Shown piece by piece: positions 28,462 to 38,365 of a DNA stretch of 64,000 bases (within the stretch, counting starts at the first letter, position 1; each line of letters opens with the position of its first letter). The stretch covers positions 1,240,001 through 1,304,000 of the forward strand of contig NZ_JAJONA010000001.1 of assembly GCF_024699985.1 (NCBI RefSeq), written 5' to 3'. A program made the translations under genes and the position numbers. The DNA comes from Phenylobacterium sp. J367 (lineage in GTDB: Bacteria; Pseudomonadota; Alphaproteobacteria; Caulobacterales; Caulobacteraceae). The notes below the pieces were generated by a model. It saw only the letters and a list, made by a program, of their open reading frames with translations. It ran no database searches and was not told where the DNA came from.

Positions 28462-29273
28462 GCTTCCTCGTCGTCCGAGAAGCCCATGATGTGGAAGCCG
28501 GCGTCGATGTGGATCACCTCGCCGGTGGTCGACTTGCCGAGGTCGGACGCCAGCCACAGCGCCGCGCCGGCGACGCCCTCCATGGAGGTGTCCTCCTTCA
28601 TGGCGCTGAGCGACCGGCCCTTGGCCAGCATCCCGCGGCCGCCGGAGATGCCGGCCAGCGACAGGGTCTTCATGGCCCCCGGCGACAGCGCGTTCACCCG
28701 GATGCCCTTCGGCCCCAGGTCGCGGGCGGCGTAGCGCACGGCCGCTTCCAGCGCCGCCTTGGCCACACCCATGGTGTTGTAGTTCGGGATCGCCCGCTCC
28801 GAGCCCATGTAGGTGAGCGTGATGATCGAGCCGCCGGTCTCCGGCATCAGCTCGGCGGCGCGGCGGGCGCAGTCCACGAAGCTGAAGGCCGAGATGTTCA
28901 TGGCCCGAAGGAAGCCCTCGCGGGTGGTGTTGTCCACGAATGAGCCCTTCAGCTCGTCCTTGTTGGCGAAGGCGATGGCGTGGACGAAGAAGTCGATCTG
29001 GCCGAAGGCGGCCTTCACGGTCCCGAAGGCGGCGTCCATGGCCGCGTCGTCGGTCACGTCCACCGGCGCCACCACCTTCACGCCGATCTCGTCGGCCAGC
29101 GGCTGCACCCGGCGCTCCATGCCCGGCAGGTGGAGGAAGGCGATCTCGGCGCCCTGGGCGGCGAGCTGGCGGGCGATGCCCCAGGCGATGGACTGGTGGT
29201 TCGCCACGCCGGTGACGACCCCCTTCTTGCCCTTCATCAGGTCGCCCTTCGGCATCTCGTAATCGTCGGCCAC
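28458..29273 (-). CDS. fabI: Enoyl-[acyl-carrier-protein] reductase (NADH) FabI
   Basis: About 271 residues; last step of each fatty-acid elongation round. 'KGKKGVVTGVANHQSIAWGIARQL' is the FabI-type cofactor motif, and catalytic Tyr-x6-Lys is in 'YNTMGVAKAALEA'. 'NALSPGAMKTLSLAGI' is the substrate loop. I chose the GTG start (VADDYEMPKGDLM) after GGGAGA, which matches related FabI starts. The frame stays open far upstream through a repeat and a small ORF, but that is not part of FabI. Confidence 0.95.
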   Translation of the reverse strand: MADDYEMPKGDLMKGKKGVVTGVANHQSIAWGIARQLAAQGAEIAFLHLPGMERRVQPLADEIGVKVVAPVDVTDDAAMDAAFGTVKAAFGQIDFFVHAIAFANKDELKGSFVDNTTREGFLRAMNISAFSFVDCARRAAELMPETGGSIITLTYMGSERAIPNYNTMGVAKAALEAAVRYAARDLGPKGIRVNALSPGAMKTLSLAGISGGRGMLAKGRSLSAMKEDTSMEGVAGAALWLASDLGKSTTGEVIHIDAGFHIMGFSDDEEA

Positions 29274-29340
29274 GTGGCGTCTCCCGTCGGTTCTGTGGGG
29301 TGGTTTTGGCGGGGAGGAAGGGGAAGGGCAAGCCGCGAAA

Positions 29341-29453
29341 GTTCCTCCCCCATCGGGGGAGGGGGACCGCGAAGCGGTGGAGGGGGTCCGCCGAAGCGGT
29401 GGGGACGACCCCCTCAGTCCCTTCGGGACAGCTCCCCTGATGGGGGGAGCAAC
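29341..29453. repeat. Intergenic repeat family A, copy 3
   Basis: Same architecture as copies 1 and 2, with ctcccc/ggggag hairpins at each end and an accgcgaagcggt inner dyad. It differs in having an extra ccgaagcggt unit. It separates fabI from the small upstream ORF within one transcription unit. Confidence 0.88.
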
Positions 29454-29618
29454 TGACTTCGCCAGCAGCGCCGCGGGGTCGTGGCCCAGGGCCCGGACGC
29501 GGGACTCCCAGCGCTCGAGCGCGCGCTCGTAGTAGTCGAAGATGCAGGGATCGCAGCCGCGGTGGCAGCACATGTCGTCCGTCGGCTCCTCCGGTGGCCG
29601 GGGGATGACGTCGGCCAA
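29440..29618 (-). CDS. Oxidoreductase-like domain protein (small, Cys-rich; 3' end uncertain)
   Basis: A short ORF beginning 2 bases after the fabB stop (TTG at 29618; a later ATG lies at 29573). The text 'PRPPEEPTDDMCCHRGCDPCIFDYYERALERW' matches the oxidoreductase-like N-terminal domain family (CC-x3-C-x2-C core), whose function is unknown. The frame has no stop before the family A repeat; a one-base error in the C6 run of the repeat would give a stop soon after. About 45-60 residues are credible. Confidence 0.6.
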
Positions 29619-29620
29619 GG

Positions 29621-30833
29621 CTAGACCCGCGCCATCACCAGGCAGCCGTTGGTCCCGCCGAAGCCGAAGGAGTTGCTCATCACCGTCTCCAGCTCGCGGT
29701 CGATGCGCTGGCGCACGATCGGCAGGTCCTCGAACGCCGGGTCGAGGTTCTCGATGTTGGCGCTCTCGCAGGCGAAACCGTTGTTGAGCATCAGCAGGCT
29801 GTAGATCGCCTCCTGCACGCCCGCCGCGCCCAGGCTGTGGCCGGTCAGCGACTTGGTGGACGAGATCAGCGGGGCCTTGTCGCCGAACACGGCGCGCACC
29901 GCCTCCATCTCCTTGATGTCGCCCACCGGCGTCGAGGTGCCGTGCGGGTTCAGGTAGTCGATGGTGCGGCCGCCGGTGGTGGCCATGGCGAGCTTCATGC
30001 AGCGCACCGCGCCCTCGCCCGAGGGCGCGACCATGTCGAAGCCGTCGGAATTGGCCGCATAGCCGACGATCTCGCCGTAGATCTTCGCGCCACGGGCCTT
30101 GGCGTGTTCGTACTCTTCGAGCACCAGCATCCCCGAACCGCCGGCGATCACGAAGCCGTCGCGGTCCCTGTCGTAGGCGCGGCTGGCCTTGGCCGGCGTG
30201 TCGTTGAAGTTCGAGCTCATGGCGCCCATGGCGTCGAACAGGTTCGACAACGTCCAGTCCAGCTCCTCGACGCCGCCGGCGAAGACGATGTCCTGCTTGC
30301 CCATGGCGATCTGCTCGTAGCCGTTGCCCACGCAGTGGGCCGAGGTCGCGCAGGCCGAGCTGATCGAATAGTTGATGCCGCGGATCTTGAACCAGGTGGC
30401 GAGCACCGCCGACGGGCCGGAGCTCATCGCCTTGGGCACCGCGAACGGGCCGATCCGCTTCGGACCCTTGGTGCGGGTGGTCTCGGCGGCCTCCACGATC
30501 ACCCGGGTCGACGGCCCGCCCGGAGCCGACCACCAGGCCGGTGCGCTCGTTGGAGACCTCGGCCTCCGTGAGGCCGGCGTCGGCGATGGCCTGCTCCATG
30601 GCGATGTGGCCATAGGCCGTGCCCTGGGCGAGGAAGCGGGCGGCGCGGCGGTCGACCATCGCCTCCCAGTCGATCTGGGGCGCCGCATGCACCTGGCAGC
30701 GGAAGCCCAGCTCGGCATATTCGGGGGCGGCGATGACGCCCGACTTGGCTTCACGCAGCGAGGCGAGCACCTCGTTGGTGTTGTTGCCGATGGACGAGAC
30801 GATGCCCATCCCCGTGACGACGACGCGACGCAT
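29621..30833 (-). CDS. fabB: Beta-ketoacyl-ACP synthase I FabB (frameshifted)
   Basis: The condensing enzyme for unsaturated fatty-acid elongation, ~403 aa when corrected. It starts '[18 protein letters not shown]'. The catalytic Cys is in '[16 protein letters not shown]', the two His in '[11 protein letters not shown]' and '[12 protein letters not shown]', and the end is '[17 protein letters not shown]'. One extra G near 30515-30520 shifts the frame (two Gs give [19 protein letters not shown]). It lies 27 bases after fabA, the usual fabAB operon. Confidence 0.96.
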
Positions 30834-30860
30834 GTTTCCTTCCCGGTTGGGTTCGCGGAT

Positions 30861-31373
30861 CTACGCCCGCTGGTACAGACCGACCCGCAGGTCCTTGGCC
30901 GTGTAGATAGGCTTTCCGTCGGCTTCGAGCACCCCGTCGCCGATCCCCATCACGAGGCGGCGGTTGATCACCCGCTTCATGTGGATCTTGTAGGTCACGA
31001 GCTTGATGTCGGGCGTGACTTCGCCGGCGAACTTCACCTCGCCGCAGCCGAGCGCCCGGCCGCGGCCCTTGCCGCCGATCCAGCCCAGGTAGAAGCCGAC
31101 GAGCTGCCAGAGCGCATCGAGGCCCAGGCTGCCGGGCATGACGGGATCGCCGATGAAGTGGCAGTCGAAGAACCAGAGGCTCGGGTCGATGTCGAACTCG
31201 GCCTCGATATAGCCCAGGCCGTGGTCGCCCCCGGTGTCGTCGATGTGGGTCATGCGGTCGAACAGCAGCATCGGCGGGGCCGGGAGCTGGGCGTTGCCCG
31301 GGCCGAACATCTCGCCGCGCGCGCAGGCCAGCAGCTCTTCCTGACTGTATTGGTTCTTGGCCTTGACGCTCAT
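30861..31373 (-). CDS. fabA: 3-hydroxydecanoyl-ACP dehydratase/isomerase FabA
   Basis: 170 residues with a hot-dog fold. It makes and isomerises the trans-2-decenoyl intermediate that commits to unsaturated fatty acids. The catalytic His is in '[25 protein letters not shown]', with Asp in the same motif; '[16 protein letters not shown]' is the N-terminal signature. First gene of fabA-fabB-small ORF-fabI. Confidence 0.98.
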   Translation of the reverse strand: MSVKAKNQYSQEELLACARGEMFGPGNAQLPAPPMLLFDRMTHIDDTGGDHGLGYIEAEFDIDPSLWFFDCHFIGDPVMPGSLGLDALWQLVGFYLGWIGGKGRGRALGCGEVKFAGEVTPDIKLVTYKIHMKRVINRRLVMGIGDGVLEADGKPIYTAKDLRVGLYQRA

Positions 31374-31484
31374 CTGGTTCGTCCCGTCGCGTAGAGAGGG
31401 TCAGGCCCTAGCAGAGCCCGCCAGGGGGCTCAACGGGCGAGAGAACCCTTAAGGTCCCTGCCCCAGGGGGACGCGAGCGCGCGG

Positions 31485-32004
31485 TCAGCGGCATTGCGGG
31501 GCGGTTTGCGTCCCCCAGACCCCGCCTTCCGGAACCCAGCCCGAGGCGCCCCCGGCCTTCACCTTGCACCAGCCCTTGTCGCAGCGGACGAGGGCGCCCG
31601 AACGCCCGGGGCGCGAGGTAGGCCGCCGGCTTGGCGGCCGGCTTCGGGCTCCGCTGCAGGGCCAGCGGCTGGCGGCGCGGGTTCATCAGATTGCGGCGCC
31701 CGTCGGTGGTGCGCTTGTGCACCCAGGCGAGCCCGCCGTCCGGATCGCAGACCCGGCGCCACTCGCTGGTCTCGGCCACCACCTGCACCGGAAGGCCCCG
31801 GGTGCGATAGACCCACAGCAGACGGTGGTCGTCGCCGGGCCCCTTGCGGGCGTTCACTTCGGAGAATTTCAGGGTCACCCAGCGCGGCACCGGCAGGCCG
31901 GACGGCGTCTGCCGCTCGGCGGCTTCTGCGGTTCCGCCCGCCAGGCAGGCGAGCCCGAGCGCCAGCGCGGCCCATTTCGGCGCCTTCGCTTCCGCACGCG
32001 TCAT
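31485..32004 (-). CDS. Periplasmic SH3-like domain protein (frameshifted)
   Basis: About 173 residues with a signal peptide ('WAALALGLACLAGGTAEA'). The first bacterial-SH3-type repeat is 'WVTLKFSEVNARKGPGDDHRLLWVYRTRGLPVQVVAE'. The second half reads 'ALVRCDKGWCKVKAGGASGWV' after correction of one extra base near 31600. It ends at 31485 with TAPQCR. The family is common in alphaproteobacteria and often binds the cell wall; the target is unknown. It is divergent from the dehydrogenase gene. Confidence 0.82.
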
Positions 32005-32109
32005 TCGCACCGCCTCGCCTTGGCCGCCCATGGACCCTTTGCTACAGGTCGTTCTCAACGAGGCGCCGGCCCGCGGCGCATCAGGAAACGTCCCCTTTTC
32101 AGTTCGCAC

Positions 32110-33096
32110 ATGGCCGCCCGCAAGCCGAAAGTCATCGTCACGCGTAAACTTCCGGACTCGGTCGAGACCCGGATGCGGGAGCTGTTCGACACCGAACTGA
32201 ACCTGACCGACCAGCCGATGTCGCGCGAGGCGCTGATCGACGCAGTCGGCCGCGCCGACGTCATCGCCCCCACCATCACCGACCGGATCGACGCCGGCCT
32301 GCTCGAGAAGGCCGGCGAGAAGCTGAAGCTGATCGCCAACTTCGGCGCGGGCGTGGACCACATCGACGTGTCCGCCGCCAACGCCCGGGGGATCACGGTC
32401 ACCAACACGCCCGGGGTGCTGACCGAGGACACCGCCGACCTGACCATGGCCCTGATGATGTCGGTCTCGCGCCGCATCGTGGAGGGGGCCAATGTCGTCC
32501 AGGCCGGCGACTTCAAGGGCTGGACCCCGACCTGGATGCTGGGCCGGCGGGTGACCGGCAAGCGGCTGGGGATCATCGGCATGGGCCGGATCGGCACGGC
32601 CGTCGCCCGCCGCGCCCGCGCCTTCGGCCTGCAGATCCACTACCATAACAGGAAGCCGGTCAGCTCCCGCATCGCCGACGAACTGGAGGCCACCTACTGG
32701 GAGAGCCTCGACCAGATGCTGGCCCGGATGGACATCATCACCGTCCATTCCCCGCACACCCCGGCCACCTACCACCTGCTGTCGGCCCGGCGGCTGAAGC
32801 TGCTGCAGCCGCACGCCATCGTCATCAACACCGCCCGCGGCGAGATCATCGACGAGGACGCCCTGGCCGAGATGCTGAAATCCCGGGCCATCGCCGGCGC
32901 CGGCCTCGACGTCTTCGAGTTCGAGCCGACCGTGAACCCCAAGCTGCTGGGCCTGCCCAACGCCGTTCTCCTGCCGCACCTGGGCTCGGCGACCGTCGAG
33001 GCGCGCGTGGACATGGGCGAGAAGGTGATCATCAACATCAAGACCTGGATGGACGGCCACCGGCCCCCCGACCGCGTCCTGCCGCAGATGCTCTGA
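32110..33096 (+). CDS. D-isomer-specific 2-hydroxyacid dehydrogenase (glyoxylate/hydroxypyruvate reductase type)
   Basis: 328 residues. The NAD(P) motif is 'LGIIGMGRIGTAVARRARAFG'. The catalytic residues are Arg in 'VINTARGEIIDEDAL', Glu in 'VFEFEPTVNP' and His in 'LLPHLGSAT'. 'FGAGVDHIDVSAANARGITVTNTPGVLTEDTADL' is typical. The closest families are glycerate/glyoxylate reductases; the exact substrate is not determined. Confidence 0.93.
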   Translation: MAARKPKVIVTRKLPDSVETRMRELFDTELNLTDQPMSREALIDAVGRADVIAPTITDRIDAGLLEKAGEKLKLIANFGAGVDHIDVSAANARGITVTNTPGVLTEDTADLTMALMMSVSRRIVEGANVVQAGDFKGWTPTWMLGRRVTGKRLGIIGMGRIGTAVARRARAFGLQIHYHNRKPVSSRIADELEATYWESLDQMLARMDIITVHSPHTPATYHLLSARRLKLLQPHAIVINTARGEIIDEDALAEMLKSRAIAGAGLDVFEFEPTVNPKLLGLPNAVLLPHLGSATVEARVDMGEKVIINIKTWMDGHRPPDRVLPQML

Positions 33097-33193
33097 CCTG
33101 CGCCACGGCTGCGCCCGTCTCGCCTGTGACACACGATTGACGCGCCCGGCCCGGAGGGCGAAAGCTTGGCCGAACACCGTCACCGGAAGGCCC

Positions 33194-35218
33194 ATGCCGG
33201 CGCCCACCCGCAGGTCCGCTCTCGCCGCCGCCCTGATGGCCCCGCTGCTGGGCCGCGCGGGCATGGCGTGGGCGACGCCGGCTCAGGCCCCGCTGAAGCC
33301 GCACACGCTCGACGACCTGCTCCGCGCCCCCGTCGTCCGCGACGCCGCCATCTCGCCCGACGGCCGCCAGCTCGCCGTGCTGCGCGAGCGCGGCGGTGAT
33401 GAGCACCGCACCGCCATCGTGATGATCAGCCGCCTCGACGACCTCGAGGCGACGCCTGCGCCGGTCAGCCTCGGCGACTACGAGGTCGAGCAGGTGGAGT
33501 GGGCCTCCAATGACCGGCTGCTGATCTGGGTCGCCGTCCGCGAGGACGACAAGGGCCGACCGACCGGCGTCTGGGTCAGCGGCGTCCTGATCCCCATGCC
33601 CGTGCGCCGGGTGATCTCGGTGGGCGTCGACGGCCGCGACCCCATCGTGCTGTTCGCCGACCAGAAGGCCATGCTGCGCCGGGCGTTCGACGCCGCGCGC
33701 ATCGTCGACCTGATGCACGACGACGAGCGTCTTGTCCTGATGCAGACCTGGGACGCCTTCCGCGGCGCCTTCAGCCTCTACAAGGTCGACGTCTATTCCG
33801 GCCGCGCCGAGGTCGTGGAGCGCGGGCCGCCCACCACCGACTTCTGGCTGACCCAGCGCGGCGTGCCGATGCTCAGGATGGACTCCAACCGGCGCGGCAC
33901 GGTCGTCTCGGTGTTCGCCCGCGCGCCCGGCGAGACGGAGTGGAAGCTGATCCGGCGGTCGCGCAGGGACGAGCTGAAGAAGCTGCCCGACTTCGACGTG
34001 GTCGGCGCGACGCCCGAGCCCGGCGTGTTCCTCGTCTCCATGCGCGACGAGGGCGAGGACACCAAGGCGATCCGCACCTTCGACATCAAGACGCTCTCCT
34101 TCGGACCGGTGGTCGGCGACCGGCCGGCCCACGACATGGAGAGCGCGGTGATCGACGAGAACCTGAAGCTCGTCGCCACCTCGTCGCGCGCCGACCGGCT
34201 GGACTACCAGTTCGCCGACCCGAACCTCGCGGCGCATTACAAGGCGGTGAACGGCGCGCTCAAGAACGTCGCCAACGTCCGGCTCTACGACATCAGCCTC
34301 GACCACCAGCGCCTGCTGCTGAAGGCCACCGGGCCGCAGGAGCCGGGCGCCTTCCACCTCTACGACCGCGACACGAAGCGGCTGCACCTGATCGCCACCA
34401 CCCGGCCGTGGCTGGAGCCCGCCCGGCTCGCCAGGATGGAGACCTTCCGGATCCGGACGCGTGACGGCGCCGAGCTGACCGCCTACCTCAGCGTGCCCGC
34501 CGGCGCGCCGGACGGACGGCCGGTGCCCATGGTCGTCCTGCCGCACGGCGGGCCGGAGATCCGCGACTACTACGACTACGACCTGATGACCCAGGCGCTG
34601 GCCGCCCGCGGGTGGCTGGTCCTGCAGCCGAACTTCCGCGGCTCGGGCGGCTACGGCAAGGCCTTCGCCGACGCCGGCCGCAGGCGCTGGGGCGACCTGA
34701 TGCAGGCCGACGTGGAGGACGCGGTGGCCGAGATGGTCGCGCTTGGCCTCGCCGACCCCGGCCGCATCGCCATCTGCGGCGCGAGCTACGGCGGCTATGC
34801 CGCGCTTCAGGGCGCGGTGCGCCGGCCGGACCTCTACAAGGCGGTGGTGGCGATCGCCGGGGTGTCCGACCTGCTGGAGATGCTGAAGGACGAACGCGAG
34901 GACGGGCTCGACAGCCCCTCCTACCGCTACTGGGTGCGCACCGTGGGCGACCCGAACGTGGACGCCGGCGCCCTGCGCGCCGCCTCCCCCCGCCTGCAGG
35001 CCGCCCACATCGCCGCCCCGGTGCTGCTCCTGCACGGCTCCGACGACCAGGTGGTCCAGCCCCGTCAGTCGAAGATGATGCAGGCCGCGCTCGTGGCCGC
35101 CGGCAAGCCCGTCGAATTCGCCGAACTGCCCGACGCCGGCCACGCCAACTGGTCGCCCGAGACCTGGAAGCTGGTCCTGACCCGCGCGGGCGACTTCATC
35201 GCGAAGAGCTTCGGCTAG
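33194..35218 (+). CDS. S9-family prolyl-oligopeptidase-like serine peptidase, exported (copy 1)
   Basis: 674 residues. A signal peptide ('SALAAALMAPLLGRAGMAWA') suggests periplasmic location. The N-terminal beta-propeller-like region is followed by an alpha/beta hydrolase domain with Ser in 'CGASYGGYAALQG' (about residue 531), Asp in 'HGSDDQVV' (about 617) and His in 'DAGHANWS' (about 650). 'GWLVLQPNFRGSGGYG' is the family oxyanion region. The frame is intact. A second paralogue follows 73 bases downstream. Confidence 0.93.
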   Translation: MPAPTRRSALAAALMAPLLGRAGMAWATPAQAPLKPHTLDDLLRAPVVRDAAISPDGRQLAVLRERGGDEHRTAIVMISRLDDLEATPAPVSLGDYEVEQVEWASNDRLLIWVAVREDDKGRPTGVWVSGVLIPMPVRRVISVGVDGRDPIVLFADQKAMLRRAFDAARIVDLMHDDERLVLMQTWDAFRGAFSLYKVDVYSGRAEVVERGPPTTDFWLTQRGVPMLRMDSNRRGTVVSVFARAPGETEWKLIRRSRRDELKKLPDFDVVGATPEPGVFLVSMRDEGEDTKAIRTFDIKTLSFGPVVGDRPAHDMESAVIDENLKLVATSSRADRLDYQFADPNLAAHYKAVNGALKNVANVRLYDISLDHQRLLLKATGPQEPGAFHLYDRDTKRLHLIATTRPWLEPARLARMETFRIRTRDGAELTAYLSVPAGAPDGRPVPMVVLPHGGPEIRDYYDYDLMTQALAARGWLVLQPNFRGSGGYGKAFADAGRRRWGDLMQADVEDAVAEMVALGLADPGRIAICGASYGGYAALQGAVRRPDLYKAVVAIAGVSDLLEMLKDEREDGLDSPSYRYWVRTVGDPNVDAGALRAASPRLQAAHIAAPVLLLHGSDDQVVQPRQSKMMQAALVAAGKPVEFAELPDAGHANWSPETWKLVLTRAGDFIAKSFG

Positions 35219-35291
35219 CTGTCCAGCCTACGAAGGTTGACGCCATCTGCGGCTTTGTCCCAACCTCGCCACGGGGTTGGGGGGAACACGG

Positions 35292-37274
35292 ATGATCAGC
35301 CGGCGTGACGCTCTGGCGTCCGGCGTGGCCGCGAGCCTGATGGCGCCCGCCGCCCTGGCGGCGGCCCAGCCCCCCACCATCGAAGCCCTCACTCGCGGCA
35401 GGACGGTTCTCGGCGCCCTCGCTGTCGCCGGACGGCAAGACACTCGCCCTGTTGCGCGAGGCGCGTGACGCCGGCAAGCGCATCGCCTTCGTCAGCCTCG
35501 TGCCGACGGACAATCTCAAGGCCACGCCCGTCCGGATCGTGCTGGGCGACCTCGACGTCGGCGGCGTGAGCTGGGCCAGCGCCGAGCGCCTGCTCGTGAG
35601 CCTGACCCTCGAGCGGGAGCAGACCTACGTCCCGACCGGCTCGCACCTCGGCCGCGACTACGATGTCCGGAACCGCCGCATGCTCAGCGTCGGCTTCGAC
35701 GGCCGCGAACCCGTCATGCTGTTCGGCGAGGACAGGCCGCTCCTCAGGGTCGATCCCGATCTCGCCAGGGTCATCGATCTTCTGCCGGACGATCCGGAGC
35801 ACATCCTGATCCGGGGCTGGGAGCTGAGGAACAACACCTATTCGATCTACCGCATGAACGTGCTCACCGGCCGCGGAGAGGTCGTGGAGCGCGGCGGGCC
35901 GGCCACCTATCACTGGCTGTCGCAGGACGGCGCACCCACGCTGCGTTTCGACCGCGCCGGCCGCTCGACGGCGCTTCTGCTGGCCCGCAACGCCCCGGGC
36001 GGAGAGTGGACGCCGATCCGCAAGATCCGGCCGGAAAACGAATTCTTCCGGTCCGACTTCCGTGTGGTCGGATGGACCGGGGACCGGGGGGAGTTCCTGG
36101 TCGTCGCCCGCGCGGAGACCGAAGCCTCCCTCAGCCTTCGCGCCTTCGATCCGCGAACCCGGGCGCTCGGTCCTCCCATCGCCTCGCGGCCCGACCGTGA
36201 CGTCGAGGACGTCCTCATCGACGAACGCGGACGGCTCCTGGCCACGCAGTTCGTCGCCGACCGCAACGAATACGAGTTCACCGACCCGAACCTCGCGCCC
36301 CACTTCCGTGGGATCGACCGCTTCTTCCAGGGGGAGGCCTCGGCGGAGCTGGTCGACATGGACGACAGCCGCCAGCGCCTGCTGGTCCGCGCCAGCGGGC
36401 CGCGCGTCGCCAACGCCTACTACCTCTACGACGTCAACGTCCGTCGTCTGGAGCCCCTGGGCCTGGCCTCGCCGTGGCTGCAGTTCGACAGCCTCGCCAA
36501 GGCCGAGGCGCTGGACGTGAAAACCCGCGACGGCGCCGTGATCCGCGCCTACCTCACCCAGCCTCTGGCCGAAGGTCCGCGCCCGCTGGCCGTCCTGCCG
36601 CACGGGGGGCCCGGAGTCGCGGGACAAGATCGCATTCGACGTATTCGCCCAGGCCTTTGCGGCCCAGGGCTGGCTTGTCCTGCAACCCAACTTCAGGGGG
36701 GTCGGGCGGCTATGGCGCCGCCTTCGCCGACGCCGGCCGGGGCCGCTGGGGCGATCGGATGCAGGAGGACGTCGAGGATGCTGTCGCCCAGGTCCTGGCG
36801 ACGGGCCGCGCCGACCCGAGCAAGGTGGCGATCTGCGGCGCGAGCTATGGCGGCTACGCGGCCCTGATGGGCGCGGTCCGGCGGCCCGACCTCTATCGTT
36901 GCGCCGTTTCCATCGCCGGCGTCTCGGACCTCGCCGCAATGCTGGCCTTCGAGCGCGAGGACGGCGAGGATTCGCCGGCCTATCAGTACTGGGTCCGCAC
37001 CATCGGCCACCCCGAGCGGGATGCGGAGAAGCTTCGCCTGGCCTCGCCCCGGCGGTGCGCGGAGGCGATCAAGGCGCCGGTCCTGCTGATCCACGGCCTG
37101 GAGGACCAGGTAGTGCCCATGGAGCAGAGCCGGCTGATGGCCCAGGCCCTGCGCGCGGCAGGCAAGCCCGTAGAGCACCTGGAGATGAAAGACGTCGGCC
37201 ACCGCGGCTGGACCCCGGAAACGCTTCGCCAGATCGTCGAGCGTTCGGCCGGCTTCATCGCCGCGCAGTTCTGA
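35292..37274 (+). CDS. S9-family serine peptidase, exported (copy 2, three frameshifts)
   Basis: A paralogue of the previous gene with the same layout and a similar signal peptide ('ALASGVAASLMAPAALAAA'). Catalytic Ser is in 'CGASYGGYAALMG', Asp in 'HGLEDQVV' and His in 'DVGHRGWTP'. Three one-base insertions break it, near 35400, 36611 and 36698. All lie at or near G/C runs, and the corrected text (for example HGGPESRDKIAFDVFAQAF) aligns with copy 1 throughout. The restored length is about 660 aa. Probably functional if the indels are errors. Confidence 0.9.
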
Positions 37275-37277
37275 GGC

Positions 37278-37529
37278 TCAGGCTGACGGGGTCTTACCTT
37301 CCAGGGCGTTCAGTCGGTCGAGCACCGAGAGGAAGCTGAGCAGGTAGAACACGCCTGCCACGATCAGCCCGATGGCCGGTACGAGGGTGGCGATGGTCCA
37401 GGGCCAGGGATTTACCCCGCGTTTTCGGGCAATCACGAAGACGATCACCGCATAGATGAGACCAAGGGTCATCATCGGAATGAATTGGATGACCTGGTCC
37501 GCTCCGGTTCCCGGCGTCCCGTCTTCCAT
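37278..37529 (-). CDS. Small two-helix membrane protein, function unknown
   Basis: 83 residues with two hydrophobic stretches, 'FIPMMTLGLIYAVIVFVIA' and 'WTIATLVPAIGLIVAGVFYLL', separated by a basic linker. I do not recognise the family. It ends 3 bases from the stop of the second S9 gene (convergent). Confidence 0.65.
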   Translation of the reverse strand: MEDGTPGTGADQVIQFIPMMTLGLIYAVIVFVIARKRGVNPWPWTIATLVPAIGLIVAGVFYLLSFLSVLDRLNALEGKTPSA

Positions 37530-37577
37530 ACTGGCTCCCCCTTGCTTCGGCTCAGCCTACCAACTGGAGCTACACGC

Positions 37578-38324
37578 TCAAGACGGGCCTGACCCGCACA
37601 CCGGGCATTCCGGATCCGCCCCCACCCGCACTGTCCGCGTCTCGCCGGCCAGGGCGTCGTAGATCGCCAGGCGGCCCGCGAGCGGCTCGCCCGCGCCGGT
37701 GATGAGCTTGATCGCCTCCAGCGCCATCATCGAGCCGACGACGCCGGCCAGGGCGCCGACCACGCCGACCGCCACGCAGGTCTCGGCGTCCGGCGGGATC
37801 TCCGGCACCAGGCAGCGGTAGCAGGGCTGCCCGCGGAACACGCCCACCTGCCCGGTCCAGCGGCCGATGGCGCCCGAGACCAGGGTCTTGCCGTGGCGCA
37901 CGCAGGCGTCGTTGACGCAGAAGCGGGTGGCGAAGTCGTCGGTGCCGTCCAGCACCAGGTCGACGCCGGAGACCAGCTCGTCGGCGCTCCCCTCGTCGAA
38001 GGCGCCGTTGTAGCCGGCCACGAAGATGTGCGGGTTCAGCGCATGCAGCCGGTCGGCCGCGGCCTCGGCCTTGGGCAGGGCGATGTCCTCCTCCACATAG
38101 ATCACCTGCCGCTGGAGGTTCGAGGCGTCGACCACGTCAGGGTCGGCCAGGAAGATGGAGCCCACGCCGGCGGCGGCCAGGTAGAGCGCCGCGGGCGAGC
38201 CCAGGCCGCCGGCGCCGACGATCAGGACGCTGGCGTTCTTGAGTTTCTGCTGCCCCGGACCGCCCACCTCGCGAAGCACCAGGTGGCGGGCGTAGCGTTC
38301 GACTTCCTCGTCGGTGAAGCTCAT
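37578..38324 (-). CDS. ThiF/MoeB-type adenylyltransferase
   Basis: 248 residues of the E1-like family that adenylates a sulfur-carrier C-terminus (ThiS or MoaD). '[19 protein letters not shown]' and the nucleotide motif '[23 protein letters not shown]' are followed by '[11 protein letters not shown]' and '[14 protein letters not shown]'. Two zinc CxxC pairs are CYRCL and CPVCG. Whether it serves thiamine or molybdopterin synthesis is undecided because no partner gene is next to it. Confidence 0.92.
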   Translation of the reverse strand: MSFTDEEVERYARHLVLREVGGPGQQKLKNASVLIVGAGGLGSPAALYLAAAGVGSIFLADPDVVDASNLQRQVIYVEEDIALPKAEAAADRLHALNPHIFVAGYNGAFDEGSADELVSGVDLVLDGTDDFATRFCVNDACVRHGKTLVSGAIGRWTGQVGVFRGQPCYRCLVPEIPPDAETCVAVGVVGALAGVVGSMMALEAIKLITGAGEPLAGRLAIYDALAGETRTVRVGADPECPVCGSGPS

Positions 38325-38365
38325 GTGGCTTGACCTGGTCCCCCCTGCTGGCCACATCCCAGGCC

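Noticed and set aside
28458..30833. An apparent 791-residue FabB-FabI fusion protein
   Set aside because: It joins the FabB N-terminus, out-of-frame fabB sequence, a small ORF, a repeat and FabI only because of the fabB frameshift and an open frame in the repeat.
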